A stretch of DNA of 64,000 nucleotides from Isoetes taiwanensis (GCA_021234155.1 JAJEKV010000031.1:2223614-2287613); one strand, 5' to 3'; positions 25,201-38,659 are shown, counted from the stretch's first letter. Numbers and translations: made by a program. Notes: generated by a model not told the origin, from the sequence alone.

Positions 25201-27830
25201 GAACCTTTTATCTTGGAATGTGAGGGGAGGGATTTCTTCCCCACGTAAAAGGAGCATGTTATTTCTTTACCTGTCTAAGTTTTCTACTAACTTTTGCTGG
25301 CTTTAAGAGCATAAATATCGCCGAGATGATGTACATAAAATAGCTAATGTGTTTGGACGTGAGTATAATGTCTGGATGTCAGCTGCTGATGCATCTAAGG
25401 CTGATGTACTTACTGCATGGAAGTCCTCTGTCGATGTCACTTTTATTCAAAGAGATAAGTTTGGGTAGTGGATAATAATCAAGTGGAAAGATAAGGGCCA
25501 AGAATGGGGTTTGATAAATGTATATGCTCGTAATAGACTTGCCACTTGGTGCTTTGTAAGCAACTCTGAGGAGTAAAATTCTTCATCTTGAGCAGAATGT
25601 TGCATGGTTGCTAGTTAGAGACTTTAACATGCTCGAGTTGGAAAGAGATAGAAGCGGTCAAGGCTCTGGAGTGGTGCAAGGCTTCGAGCGAATGGTTATG
25701 CCTTTTACATGATTATCAGCTTATATGGATTGATGGTTGATCAGTCCTTCACGTGCTGTAATGGCTGGACTGGAGTTGGCAGAGATTATATAAGGCATGA
25801 TGTAGGATACTTTAATACTTGTGCATCTGCTTTGCTAGCAGACTTTCATCGCTCAAATCTTCTAGATAGCTCTGTGTCTGATCATAATCCACAACTCCTA
25901 TCCAATAATGTGGCTAATTGTCATAGACCTACTAGAACTTACTTTAAGCTCAATTCCAAATACTTGGAGGATGATGAGTTCAAAGTTGGTCTCGGGCCTT
26001 CTCACGTCGTAAGGACATGTCTGGGATTGTCGCAGTATTGTCTATAATGAAGTCATTTGTAAAAGAATGGGTGAGATTTAGAGCTGTTGAAGCTAGAAGA
26101 CTATTGAATTCATTGTACTCGGAATTAGAAATACTCCATGCTAGTCGCCCTACTAGTGGAGTTAGAGAAAAAGAGTTACTATCTTAGATCAAGAATATGG
26201 AAACTATAAAAGTTACTGAAGCCAAGGTGAAGGCAGGATAGGATGGAGATAGATGTACTGGTTCTTTTTTGATGCTGCAAGAAGAAGAAAAATTGCCACT
26301 TCTATATTCTTTAGTGTTGTCGGATGGCTCTCTTATCTCTGATCTTCTTCATCTTAAGCAGTATCTTCATCAGCACTTTTCTTTATTCTTTGCATAACAC
26401 CCATTGCCCTTTTAAAAAGACATACAATCGACTATGTTGACTAAGGCGCCTCACATTATTTCTGAAGAGTAGAGGTTGCTTTTTGAGTGCAATATTGTGA
26501 AGGAGGATTTAGAAGGAGCTGTGACTCTCTTAAAAAAAGACAAATGCCCTGGTCTTGATGGCTTCCCTATTGAATTCTTTCAGAAGTGTTGGGACTGATT
26601 GGAGGATGATGTATATGATGTTCTGTGAGTTTCAGAGAGTTAGGTGCCTTGATAAGATTTTGAGCGCATGTTGCATCTCCCTCATTCTAAAGAGCAAGGA
26701 ACCCAAGACTATTCTGACTGGCGACCTATTACAGTGCTTTCCTTGGTGTATGAGATCTTTGTTAAGACATTGGCAGAAAAATTTCGAGACATTTTGGCTG
26801 TCTCTATCTCGTCAACATAATCTGGATTTCTCCCTCGCCGATGTATTCTCATCAACGTGGCTACTGCATACAAAGGAATGTATTGGGTCTGATTACCGGA
26901 TCATAGAGCGGTGTATCTTAAGCTTGATTTTGCTAAAGATTACGATAGTGTTGATTGGGGTTTCTTGAAGAAGTATCTTCTTGCTCTTGGGTTCGAGGAG
27001 TCATTTGGAGATGTATGTTAGAGTGCTGATGAAAACGAAATAAGAAAGAAAAGACTAAATAGGTTGTTTTGGAAAAGACAAGAAATAACTATTTAGGCAA
27101 CTACCTTAGTAGTTCCAGAACTTCATTTATCTTCTAATCGATGAAACGAAGATAAATATCACGAAGCTTTATACGTCAGCAAGGTTTACTGTACTTTTGT
27201 AGGGCGAGCCATTTGATATTTTTGTAGTGTGTAGAGGAACTCGCCAAGGTTGCCCCTTAACACCCTTACTCTTCACAATTGTGGCAGAAGTATTATCCCA
27301 GCTTGCTCTGTGGTTACCTAGGATGGCATCATTCAAGGTCTGCCAACGGATGATGGTTCTCAAGAGGATGTAATCATATGTCAATGACACTTTTTTGTCC
27401 CTAATTGCCAAGGCTGAAAATCTTCATATTGCTAAGCTAGTATTAGACGCATTCTCCTTAGCATCAGGAGTTCTTGTGGGTTAGCAAAAATGTACTTGTT
27501 TTGTGGACCTTGGATAGTCCTGTCCCTACCTGTATTTTAGACTATCCATGGAAGATTCTTCTGCATGGCAATACCACAAAATTGCTTGGTATCCCTGTTG
27601 GAATTCATATCTCTGCTTTTCATCAGAAATTGTAGTAACGAGCTTTTCATTTTGCATGTGGCTGGCGTTTATGGTCGATCTGGAAAAGGAGGAGGTTGTT
27701 TAAATTTAAGAGCATGGATACTGCAGATGGGATTCTTCTTCAGCAGACATGGAATAAAAGTTATGACTTATAATTGTTCTTCTCTTGATCAAGAGAAGAA
27801 ATTTGGTCAGATTCATTCTTATGCATAGGT
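25201..27830 (+). mobile_element. Decayed L1-type LINE ORF2 (AP endonuclease and reverse transcriptase)
   Basis: The endonuclease starts with NLLSWNVRGG (25204), followed by EHKYRRDDVHKIANVFGREY and the WGLINVYA and SDHNP motifs, as in AP-type endonucleases of L1 elements. The reverse transcriptase part shows KKDKCPGLDGFPIEFFQKCW (~26535), a PITVL relic, KLDFAKDYDSVDWGFL (~26920), RGTRQGCPLTPLLFTIVAE (~27235) and a broken catalytic motif read as YVNDTF near 27378. Multiple stops and frameshifts occur. The stretch 27025-27160 does not align with the reverse transcriptase and looks inserted. No poly(A) end was found. Confidence 0.85.
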
Positions 27831-29640
27831 AAGTGGTTGTGCTAAGTTTGATCAATTTGTATGCTAAAGTTATAATCCCGTCTTTAGCAGGCTTGCCTAT
27901 CTCTCCCTGCAACAATTTATTGAATTCTAGCCTATCCACTTGCCATGCCACCTCATCTTTTTACTCTCTGCCATTGGATCTCCTTAATTTCCAATCAACA
28001 GCTGAGGAATTAGATACTCAGAGTCCCTTCTCTTTTGTGAGGCCATTCTTATTCGTGCTTGCCTTGACCAGAGGAATGGCAGCGCAAAAAAAATTGACTT
28101 TATTTCAGGCTTCAAGAACCTCGGTATTATATTTGAATGGCGTGTGCACACCAATTATCGATTTACGTCTCCAACACTCACAATCTTCACAACAATGTAA
28201 GTTTCGTGATTTAGTTCTTGAATCTCCTTTGTTCTTTTTCTGATGCCCATAAGGGAGTTTATGCAACTGGAGGCAGAGCAAATGATTCATATTCCAGTGC
28301 AAAACATGCAATTGGAAAAGCTAGAGTGGTAGCATATTTGAAAATGAATAGGTGATCAACCACACTCTGAACATCACCCAACTTATGAGGAAAATATAAG
28401 CTAAAAAATCTTGTTGTGGAAATCTGGTGCTTGATGCAGCACGGGCAGCTTTGGATGGAGGCATTACAGTGGTATAATTGACAAATTTTTTCCTCTAGGC
28501 ATGTAGGGTGTATGAAATGTGTTATCCTCCTGTATTACAAGACCAATGAATAATGCATCTTGCCCTTTTTGCTTACTAGAAACAAAAATTGCATCTCTGC
28601 TACGTGTAGAGGCAGTTGTAGACACACCATCCAAGATTTGTAGATGTCTTCAGATTTTTGCGAAGCATTTTTGTAGTGAACGATGTGAGAAATGTAGCCC
28701 AAAGTAAGAGCCGGGCACAGTGATGAAAGAAATTTTTGGCAGTGCAGAACCAGATTAGGTGCTTCACATGCAACATCGAATCTAACAAAAAGGATGATAT
28801 CATGGACTTGAGTCTTGATCTTTGGCATGTGAGTTCTGTGGAGGAGGCTCCGTGCAAACCTTTTTCAGGCTGAGTTCCTTGATGGCAACAACAAATGCCA
28901 ATGTGAAAAGTACATATCTTGGCTTTTTTGAGCTTACATCTTCTTACATCTTTAAATTTGTTTAGCGAATGTCCAATAGTGATAAACATTGCTGCTTGGT
29001 TGCTACTAATTTAGTATGAAGATACGGTAGAAGGTGAGTCTTGTCACCTAAAGTTTATATTACTTTTTTTGTGAAGCTCTTTTAGCCGGTCCTTATTCTT
29101 ACGTGTTGGATGGATTGGGTCACTTTTAGTCAGATCAATGGCCTTGCAATTTAATATGGAGCTGTAAATTTAGGGCAGTCTTTTCCAATTTTCATGGGCC
29201 TCATTCAATCAAGAAAGCATCTATTATAGCTTTATAGGATGCCGCAAGGAAGAAGTAGTGTGCACGATGGAGCTTCTGAAGGAAATTGATTCTAGATTTA
29301 AGCATGATAGCCTGTAAGAGGCAACTGTAGATGCGTGTTGCTCTGAAGCTATTCTTTCAATCATGGGACTGCTCAATCTTATTTCATATTCAGGTTTGGT
29401 AGAATCCATGATTGAAATGGATATGAGAAAATGGAGAACATTAAAATTTTGATTTTTTATGACCAGAGATGTACTTCCCATATTCCTAGTGATAAAACAA
29501 GCACATCCATCTCTGGAGATATTGCTCTGCAGTTTTTTGAGAGGCATCTATGAAAAGGAATCTGAGCTGAACAGGTTTTCGTTCACACAGGTTCCCAACT
29601 TATGCCCAGCAACGCTGGGCACCATTACTAGTTTAAGCAT
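27831..29640. other. Intergenic, nothing firmly recognised
   Basis: No continuous coding block. A short plus-strand stretch at 28404-28475 reads LVLDAARAALDGGITVV, which resembles the start of KDPG-aldolase-like proteins, but nothing around it supports a gene. Confidence 0.35.
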
Positions 29641-29654
29641 AAAAGATAGACGAA

Positions 29655-31715
29655 CGCTTATTGGACATGGATAAAGCAACATAGTACTTCAACATGTTGA
29701 ATGAAAAGAATCCATTATTACCCATGACAATCACCCCCTTCCTAGAAAGGGCCAGTGCTAATGCTCTTCCTGCAAAATAACCACAATCGAATATTGAGTG
29801 CTCAATTGATCTTATTTTAAAGTAGACAGAACCTTCTATGTTCATTGCCAAATTTACATCATAAATTTGGACAGAAATAGCGAAACCTTTTATTCAAAAT
29901 TTGGTTTAGAAAGACAACAGTGCTCATCCTTTTTCCAGTTTCAAAGGCATATCAAAACCAATTAGCTAACAGTATTTCTTATTAGATCCTAGCTCCATAT
30001 TCATAGAAACAATCAAATTTATATAGTATCATTTATTCCCTTGATGTAGAGCCTTTGTAAGATATGCATCTTCTAGTGAACAAGACATGGATGACTTGGG
30101 AAAGATGTGGAAAGAAAAAGGGATGTCATGGTGGCAACCACATCTTCCATACTAAATGTTCATTACTACGCAAGCATTGCATTGTAATGCATTATTAAAT
30201 GTTGAACGTAAATAGTGGGTCCAACCCCACAGATTTCGAGCCAAAGAAATGTTCGTGGCAACCTTGATTGACGCGATAAATTTTCTTATATATGAAATTG
30301 ATATGTCATATATTTCCCTTCTAAATATAACACACCTCCTTGAGGCAACCAATAATAATTGTGTGTCAACAAGCTTCGAGATTTCCTTAAACGTTTGACC
30401 TCAAATGTCATAGATTATAATTGTACACACAAATGGTATGGCTGTTTGCAATACAATCAAAGGCCTCAAATTTTTTTTCCTTAACCCCAACGAAACTTTC
30501 AATGGTGCAAATTATATGAACAAAAACCAATGGATCCAAATATATATCACATTAGTGTCATAAGATGTTTACAACCCAAACGTTTGCCATGTGCTTCACA
30601 GCATAGCATCACAGCTTCCTATTCATAAGACTGTCACACAGAAACACAAGCATGCACCAACAACAGAAGCACATATAGAAGCATCACAACTTCCATTGGC
30701 TACAACCAATGATCTCAGGATCATAACGCTGTATTTACATGACAGTAAGAGGCAAGACTACAAATTTGTTTATTTTCTTCATTCCTCCACACTGAAATCT
30801 AGAGTAATAAACTATCCACAAAGCAAAATCGATCTACGAGCACTCTTTCAGGATGCAAAGTACATATTCTAAAAAGATAGGGCGAAATTTATTCATTCTT
30901 TGCAACACAACTCTAAAACAATTTAGCAACAAGTCATAGCTTGGATCAGGAAAAGAAGTTGAGATCTAAAGACCCCGGTCTTCCAGCAAACACCTATCTG
31001 CTGCTTTAGCTACATGCAGGGCCTTTTTCTTCCTACTTGAAGATCAAAATCTCTTCCTACAAAAAAGAGGGCAAGGCAAAGCTCTCCAGCCCTCAGCAAC
31101 GACCGTGAAATCTGGGGTCTGCAAGAAAGAGATCAACCAACAGTATCGGCATGCCATCATAATAGCAGCCGCATCGTGGCTGCCAAGAAGAACTTCCCAA
31201 AATGGCCTGCGTCCTTTTGACACCATTAACAAAAAAAACCACAAATAGAACCCTAAAATACAAAATTTCCCTTCAAATCAAACAAGCAGCTCAAACATGC
31301 ACAAAAATACCATTTTGAATACAATACAATACCGGCATCATAGTTCCAACCATTGCAAGAATACCCTTATGCAATATAATATAAAACGAATTGTGCAAAG
31401 TTTATGATTGTAAGATTGAACCAACTTATTCGAAGTAAGGTGTGTTTCCCTATGGTTAAAAAGCCTGTTCTTTTTTGCGTGACCCTCGAGTTTGCCTCAC
31501 AATTTGATTGAGGACACTAGTAGCCGAATCCAACGTGCCTAGAAACCTCCAAATTGTTGTTATATCTATCCTTTTGCAGCTGCTAGAAGTTGACCACCGT
31601 TGGAAGCCACAAGGGGCATATTTTAAAGAGGCAGTGTGTAGCCATTTGACTTTAACAAGGGACAAAGTTAGATCTTGACTTTAAGAAGGAAGGAACCAAG
31701 CAAGATGTTTCATGT
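29655..31715. repeat. 5' flank of the EF-hand gene, partly duplicated at 38 kb
   Basis: Three colinear blocks (about 29655-29735, 30171-30465 and 31405-31715) are repeated in the same order and orientation at 37980-38655. The second block includes ATAGTGGGTCCAACCCCACA in both places. The third includes AACCAAGCAAGATGTTTCAT in both. The DNA between the blocks is unique to this copy and shows no gene. Confidence 0.85.
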
Positions 31716-31823
31716 AGGGCCATTTTTGTAGGGCGGCCAGCAATTATGCATGCACGTTGCTATTCTAACATAGAAAACTTCTGAAAGAATGACTGACTTA
31801 CTGAAAGAAAATTTCGTTGAAGA

Positions 31824-33634
31824 ATGAGGGAGCAGAAAGGCAGATCTGTACGCTCCAGAGAAAGGCCTGCATCTGTGAATCCGCAAGCTCCCTATTCAAG
31901 CTATCCGCCTGCTGAAAGTAAGAGCCCGCCTTCAAGTCCTGGTTCTGATACCGGGTCCTCAAATCCGCCATTTCCAGGCTACCCGCCCTCTGCTAAAATG
32001 TCTGATGCTGAAGAAGACCCTTCTGCTTATGAAGAGCAAATTTGTTACCAAGACTCTGAACCACCTCCTTCATTCGAAGACCCTTCATATGCCCAACAAT
32101 CTGCTGCATATCCAGATCCCCCACAAGACAAAACCCAATATGCTGCTTCATATCCAGATCAAGGAGCTCCACAAACTAATTCTGATTCTGGGTCTTCTGA
32201 AGACGACGACCAGAAACCTGCTCCTCCTCAAGCAAATCGTAGATCCGGCTATGGTGGTCAATACCCAGGTTATAATCCTGCTCAGCCTAAAAAGGTGAAG
32301 TCTAAATCTAAAGATTATGCAAATCAGGGAGCTCCTCCAGTTGATCAGTATCAGGGTTATGCTCAGCAAGTTCAGGCACCTCCTGCAGGATACCCAGGTA
32401 CTTATAATACTCCTCAGCCTCAGGGTAAGCAGAAAAAAAGTAAGCCTAAATCCTTAGGCCCTATTGCTGAATCTCCATATCCTCCATATGCAGCAGCTGG
32501 GGCAAATCCTGCATATAATCCCCAGTTTGCAAATTTTGCAAATTCTCCATACCAGCCAGCTCCCAAGCCTTCCAAGCACTCTAAATCTGCCATGAATGAT
32601 CCTTCTGCAGGTTCCTATCCTCCATATCCTGACTCAAATCCTTCTCCCAAAGCTTCCAAGGGTCCCAAGGCTCCCAAAGATGGCCTCAAGAGAACCAAAT
32701 CATCCCGCGAAGTCTGCGCCAAGGCCGCAAAACAGCAAATCAAAGAGCTCTACCATGCTGCTGCCTTGCATTACCGAGAAATGTCCCAGAACTCAAAGCT
32801 CAACATGCAGAATATGTTCACCTCCATGGATGTTTACAAACTAGGGCGTGCCAGATTCCCTGAAGTCAAAAGATCTCTTTCCAATGCTAACCTTGATAGG
32901 CTTTTGAGCTTGATTGATAAAGATGAAAGTGGAGACCTGGATTTTTGGGAGTTCTTGTGCCTTCGTTATGTTTTGAAATCTAAAAAGGCATGTGACCAAT
33001 GTGGAGAGATTATATTGGGCGTGGTTTTTTCTTGTGTTGAGTGCTTTAGAAGAAGAGGTGAGCCTGGAGTTGATACATATGATATATGTTTACCTTGCTT
33101 TGATGAGAGGAAATTTCGACATCCACATAGCGTGTTTCTGGATGAGAGTGTAATCATTGCAAATACTCCCCAGGCAAGTTCTTTTTTATTACATTTCATG
33201 TTCTGGTTCTTGCTTTTGTTTCATTGTTATTTTATCTTATTCAATGTTAGAAATGCTATTTTATATTTCTATTTTCTTTTCTATTTCTTTTTATTCAGTC
33301 CAACTCTTTGCAGGCTCCATCGTCACAACCCAACCCAATGCCACGTTCGGGTTCATATCCCGGATCCAATAATTTCCAACCAAATAAAGGTCCGCAAGGG
33401 GGTTATATGGCGCCAAACCCACCAGGATTTGGTCAAGGCAGGTTTGGACAACCACAAAGACAAGGGCCACCACCTCAACAACCTCCACCGCAAAGACAAG
33501 GTGCCACTTTTTTAGATGTTATCAACAATGTCAGCAATCTTCTACAAGGTTCAAACTCAGATCAATCTCAAGATCCATCATCTTTTGATGATCCCTCATT
33601 TGGTTCATCATCCTCTTGCGATTTCTCATTTGAC
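31824..33634 (+). CDS. EF-hand and ZZ-like zinc-finger protein with Pro/Tyr-rich N-terminus
   Basis: Two exons, 31824-33173 and 33314-33634 (stop to 33637), give about 557 residues. Residues 1-290 are low-complexity, rich in Pro, Tyr, Gln and Ser with repeated PPY/YPPY-like patches and basic K-S-K clusters. At about 320-390 lies an EF-hand pair: the first loop is degenerate, the second (DKDESGDLDFWE) has all the usual calcium ligands. At about 393-445 is a zinc module with C-x2-C (CDQCG), C-x2-C (CVEC), C-x2-C (CLPC) and HPH, as in the plant EF-hand family that includes Arabidopsis At5g28830. The C-terminal exon is Gln/Pro/Gly-rich. An in-frame TGA nine bases before the ATG supports the start. 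The intron has a GC donor. Calcium-dependent binding is a family inference; the target is unknown. Confidence 0.88.
33174..33313 (+). other. GC-AG intron with two in-frame acceptors
   Basis: The donor reads CAG|GCAAGT, a good match to the minority GC donor consensus. Two acceptors, ending at 33298 (TTATTCAG) and 33313 (TTTGCAG), lie 15 bases apart. Both keep the frame, adding or omitting the residues SNSLQ. Confidence 0.75.
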
Positions 33635-33826
33635 TAACCATCCTTTAATTGCAATTACAACTACTAATCTAAGATGGCAGCAGATCAGGTATAATTTGCT
33701 TCATTACTTTAAGCATGTGAATCAACAAATTTTTAAGGACTCTTTTGTAATCATTTCTATTTTACCTTTCTAGCACTTTCTGTCCTTCTCTCACGACATG
33801 GTTATTGATTATTTGCAACTGGACAA

Positions 33827-33925
33827 TGAATAGAATGGAATATAATAGAATAGAATAGAATAGAATGGAATAGAATAGATTTTTTTAACGTGCACAAAGA
33901 CCAAGATGTCACGGGACTTATACAA
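33827..33925 (-). repeat. LINE-tail motif with pentanucleotide repeat (copy E)
   Basis: On the minus strand a TTGGTCTTTGTGCACGTTAA motif is followed by a short T/A run and then (TATTC)n. It belongs to the five-copy tail family described at 46591-46650. Confidence 0.65.
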
Positions 33926-33929
33926 TGGC

Positions 33930-34640
33930 CTAGTACAGCCATTACTACTAGGATTTAAAATTTCCTGCCTCAAAAGGTTTTCAAGGGAAAAACCTTTGCA
34001 GTACTGATGATACTAGACAAGCAAGAAGAAAATATAAGTAGGCCCCGATGACTACTGAGGGCTTAGTAATTGAAGACGCTCATCTAGAACCTCAAGTATG
34101 TATAATGAAGAGATAAACATATTAAGCATCTACTCAAACAACTCCATAGTGTCCTTTGGTAACGATACTAGCCACTATTGTTTCTTATAAAGCTCCACTT
34201 TTCTAGTATGGTGAAAATATATTGTTGAAATTGTACAATATTGATATATATATATATATATACCATGCTTGATGTGCTTATCATATATGTATTGTACGTG
34301 CATCCTTTGTGTTGCAAAGCAAAATGAATCCTAGCAGTAAGGCAGGCTTTGGAAATAGGTTGGATTGGATTGGTTGCATAGGTGGGTTCGGGTGGAAAAT
34401 TATTGTTGGATGAATAGAAAGCTACGTTATCGCATTTTTTGGCTTCTGCAGTCTTTATTTGTTTGTTGGAGTTGGATGGACATTAATTTGAGACAACTCG
34501 ATGTAAACTCAAGACCCTCTAAATGTAACAACTCAATTTTAAACTCAATACTTGAAACATACAAGGCCAAAGCCTTAACTAACAAGCCAATAAATGATTG
34601 CTATTTATTTTCTTTGAATGATCTAAATTACCTATATCCT
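33930..34640. other. Intergenic, nothing recognised
   Basis: AT-rich, with a short (TA)n at about 34242-34262. No gene is seen. Confidence 0.4.
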
Positions 34641-34699
34641 TAACAAAACAATATATAAAAGACAACCCTAAACCTAAAAATAGATGGCGGCAGCTCCAT

Positions 34700-35560
34700 C
34701 CTCCTCTGCTTTCTCTCTTGAGTTTGAACATCCCAGCATTCTTTTTGGACCCATCTTATCGACAACAAAATAGAGGAGGCAGAATAGATGTTACAATGAA
34801 AGAGCACATCAGCAACCAAGTGAATAAAAAATTGCACTTTAAGACCAGTGAAAGCTAAAAAAGGCTCACCATCTTCCATAGACCAAATGTTCATCAACAC
34901 GAACATCAAGGCAACCATGCGTGACATGACTTGCCCTCGAGAATGCCAACGCACATCATGAATCCATAATCACTCTCATGGCTTCAAGTTAAATGCCAAA
35001 GCAAGAGACTTAACAGAAGAATGTCGAATATGTGATTTACCAACCCATATTTTTACTTGCGTGCAACTTTTTCTACTGAATCACATATGTGAAAACCCTT
35101 TAAAGCATCTTTAACGGCCAAAGCTTCTTTATGTGCAATGCAATGCACTAAAATTATTGAAGGAACAACTTCTTTGAATCTTGGGGCAACACCGTTATGT
35201 ATTCCTATTATTACAACAGCACCATCCCTTGCTAAACCTATCATTTTTGCTTTCTCAAGCCCCAAATCAAATAAAAAATCACATAATGTAGCATGTAAAT
35301 GTGAAGCATCACAATCACAAACCTCAATCAATCCAAGAAACCTTGTAGTAACTGGCCCATTGCCTCTATCCATGATGTATGTGACATAGACAATCATATA
35401 ACTAGTCAAAGTGCAATCTGTAGACTCATTAATTAGCAAAGAAAAGTATGGTCACTAATGAGTTTTTGGATATAGAAAGTTTTCATAGCATGCCAGAATT
35501 CCTTACCCATTTTTCTGTTGGTGTAAGCAGAGTACTCATTGCTAAGTGGCATTTTAGGTG
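34700..35560 (-). pseudogene. hAT-type transposase fragment (DUF4371-like)
   Basis: On the minus strand the sequence reads AYTNRKMGKEFW (~35530), then LINESTDCTLTSYMIVYVTY (~35435), VTTRFLGLIEV, ARDGAVVIIGIHNGVAPRFK and LVHCIAHKEALAV. Further down comes RWHSRGQVMSRMVAL (~34950). This order matches the RNase-H-like core of TTF/DUF4371 hAT transposases: the first catalytic Asp region (DES), the later D-G-A/S, HC-x-AH and W-SRG. At least one stop separates the last block, and the N-terminal zinc finger and C-terminal dimerisation region are absent. It could instead be a domesticated relative, but the breaks argue for a dead transposase. Confidence 0.75.
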
Positions 35561-35769
35561 TATCTGAAAACTTGAGGAGCTGGCACTTGTGAAACTTGCT
35601 TTTGCTTTGCTTGGCGTTTTTTTGCCAAGCCAATGAAATGAAGCCATATGTATGTATATGTGTATAATAAATAAATAAAAAATAGAAAATAGTAAATAAT
35701 AAATTATTAAAAGTTTCCATAGTGAAAAATGGCCTTAACAAAACTTTAAGGGTTTTCCTCAATCTTGCC

Positions 35770-36410
35770 TATATGTATAATGGTATATTTATTTTTGCCC
35801 TTTTCATGGGGAAGGGCATTTTTTTTACCCTTACAAATAATGTCTTCAGAAAAAATTCCCTTATTTGGAAGGGTCACAGGGCATATTAAGGGTGGACAAC
35901 GTTGCAAAGTTGATCACTTGCATGGCCTCTTATATGGTTCCCGAATAGTATCCTAGATGCCATTCCCCTAGATATCCTAATTGATTGGGCACTTTTAAGG
36001 GATCACTATACTATAGGGTGCAATGGCCTTGAGGTGGTATGGGGATAATATTTCGTATTATTCATTTGACAAAAACCCTATCACAAATCAATTGTATTAC
36101 AATCACTATGCTAAACAAAGACCATAGCATAGTAAAACTAGCATTTAACAAGTAAAAATAGTTTTAACATGTCGTTACTAAATTCAAAATACCATTAATA
36201 TATGCACGAGACTACCTTATGAACTACAGTTAGTGAACAAACTACTATAACATTGGAAAGCACCATTGATAACCATGGTAGTCCTTATAAACAAGGATTC
36301 TTGAAAAAGTCACCATATCATTGAGAACCACAATTGGTAACCGCGTCGCAAACAACTATTAGTCTTGGGAAACGACTATAGGTTGTGGTTTTCTTCTATC
36401 AAATAAATTC
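35770..36410. other. Intergenic, nothing recognised
   Basis: AT-rich. No coding block or repeat boundary is seen. Confidence 0.4.
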
Positions 36411-36414
36411 ATGC

Positions 36415-36564
<150 letters not shown>

Positions 36565-37970
36565 ATAACAAAGAAAAAGATAATGCTAATGCTATTTTGT
36601 GCTACTTAAATTATCTAGACATAGCGAGTCCAAGGATTGGAAGGCCATTGATCTAAAATGATTGTTGCGTCTTTCCTGTACACTGCCAATTTCTTTTGCA
36701 GGCTGGCTGCACTAACTTTGCAAAGCTCTTCCTTACAGTTATGCAATTAAAGTGGAGAGAGGGCCTCTTGTACTGAAAAACTAGTTCCCTTGAGGTGGTT
36801 GTCATCCTAAAAAATATACAGGCGACCGGGAGCATTAACCACATATATCATGGTGTTCAGATGGTTTGGTGCTAGTTAATAGTAGTCCATTTTTGGGGGC
36901 CTTGTGAAGGGCCGCAACTGTGTTGCTATGGACGTAGACAAGGAAGCTTTGAGTTCGATTAAGATGAGATTGGGTGCTCTACCTACTCTTCTAGACGAGA
37001 ATCAAGAGTTGGGTTCATCTGATTATGCCAAGATGACTTCGTCATAAATACAGCCTCTTTTCATGAGCTACACAGAAGATGAGGCCACTTTTGAGGAGCT
37101 CAAAGAAGTAGCTCTTATAGTTACTTTTGAAGGCAAAGATGAAGAAGAGTATGCTAAGTCACCTCAGAAGCAACAAACAACAAACAGAGCCAGCCTTCTT
37201 CAAGCAAGGGAAATGAGGAAGACTATGATGTTGACCTTTGACTTGTTATTTGATAATCAGTTGTTGATAACAAATTTTTTCTTTCCAAGTTTGATGGTTC
37301 TTATGTATTGCTTTCATAGGTAACACTACCATTTATAAATTTTACCCAGTCTGGGAATGTTGTTTTACAAAATAACACTGAATGCTCTTACCGTGAAGCA
37401 AAAAATGTACGAAAAAAAAATGTTAATTTTTAAAATTGTCCATTTTACCCCAAAAAAGGTCAATTTCAGGAGAATAGTGTAATTTTTAAAGGGAAGCTTT
37501 GAAGCAGGAGTGCTGCAACACTCCAGTCTAATATGCAACCTTGTTTACACCCCTATCTTGGAAAAGCCAAGCCATTGTTCATTATAATAGTTTGACCTTG
37601 ATATATTTGTGACCCATTTCCGCAATAGCTTGGAGTATGAAGTTTCCGAATGAACATTTACATTTTCAATTGTAATGTATAATAGTTTGACATTAGTTGT
37701 GACGCATTTTCACAATGGCTTGAAGTATGATGTTTCCAAATAAATAATATATTTCCAAGTTGAGTTCTATTGTATATTGTAGTCAAGGTGGTATATGACA
37801 AAGATATGTGGCCCCATGCTCATATTCACTTTGCTAAATAGGTTCTTTTCCATTTAGAAGAAGAAGAGATTTTAACGCATAAATACCTACGTGCTTAGGA
37901 AGTTGAATAGTAAATGTGCTATCTTTAGTTCACGCGCATGGGTTGAAAGTTGTGATAAACTTTATGTTCT
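36565..37970. other. Intergenic, one unidentified acidic frame
   Basis: Around 36925-37230 a plus-strand frame reads AMDVDKEALSSIKMRLGALP, with a stop near 37046, and continues EDEATFEELKEVALIVTFEG. It is Glu/Asp-rich and looks like a former exon, but I do not recognise the family. The rest is AT-rich. Confidence 0.3.
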
Positions 37971-37979
37971 TTAAAGCAT

Positions 37980-38655
37980 TTAAGCATATTGGACATGGAT
38001 AAAGCAGCATAGTAATTCGACATGTCGAGTGAAAAAAATCCATTATTACCCAAGTAATGCATTATTAAACATCGAGCGTAAATAGTGGGTCCAACCCCAC
38101 ACAGCCAAAGAAATGTTTATGGCAGCCTTGATTGGCGCGATAAGTTTTTTTTTTTATATATGAAAATGATATGTCATATTTTCCCCTTCTAAGTTTCTTA
38201 AATATAGCACACCTCCTTGAGCCAAGCAATAATTGTGTGTCAACAAGCTTCGAGGTTTCCTTAAACGTTTGACCTCAAAAGTCATATATCATAATTGTAC
38301 ACACAAATGGTATGGTTATTTGCAATACAATGATTGTGAGATTGAACCAACTTATTCAAAGTAAGGTGTGTTTCCCTGTGGTTAAAAAGCCCGTTCTTTT
38401 TTGTGTGACTGTGGAGTTTGCCTCACAAATTGATCGAGATTTTGAGGAGAGTTTCTCACATTAGTAGGCAAATCCAACGTGCTATTATGTCTATCCTTTT
38501 TGTAGCTGCTAGGAGTTGACCACCTTTGGATGCCACAAGGGGCATATTTTAAAGAGGGTAGTGTTGTCTAAGTTGACTTTAACAAGAAACAAAGAAACAA
38601 AGCTAGATCTTGACTTTAGGAAGGAAGGAACCAAGCAAGATGTTTCATGTAATTC
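37980..38655. repeat. Second copy of the EF-hand gene 5' flank
   Basis: A contracted copy of 29655-31715. The three shared blocks lie next to each other here, so either this copy lost the two intervening pieces or the other copy gained them. The similarity stops at GATGTTTCATGTA at both places, about 105 bp before the EF-hand start codon in the other copy. Confidence 0.85.
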
Positions 38656-38659
38656 CTAC

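Noticed and set aside
28404-28475. LVLDAARAALDGGITVV, similar to the start of KDPG-aldolase-like proteins
   Set aside because: The match is under 20 residues with stops close on both sides and no further exons. It could be chance.
31824-33515. Reading the EF-hand gene as one uninterrupted 563-codon frame
   Set aside because: After codon 450 the frame runs through a T-rich hydrophobic stretch that has clear intron features. Splicing 33174-33313 restores a Gln/Pro-rich C-terminus in a different frame.
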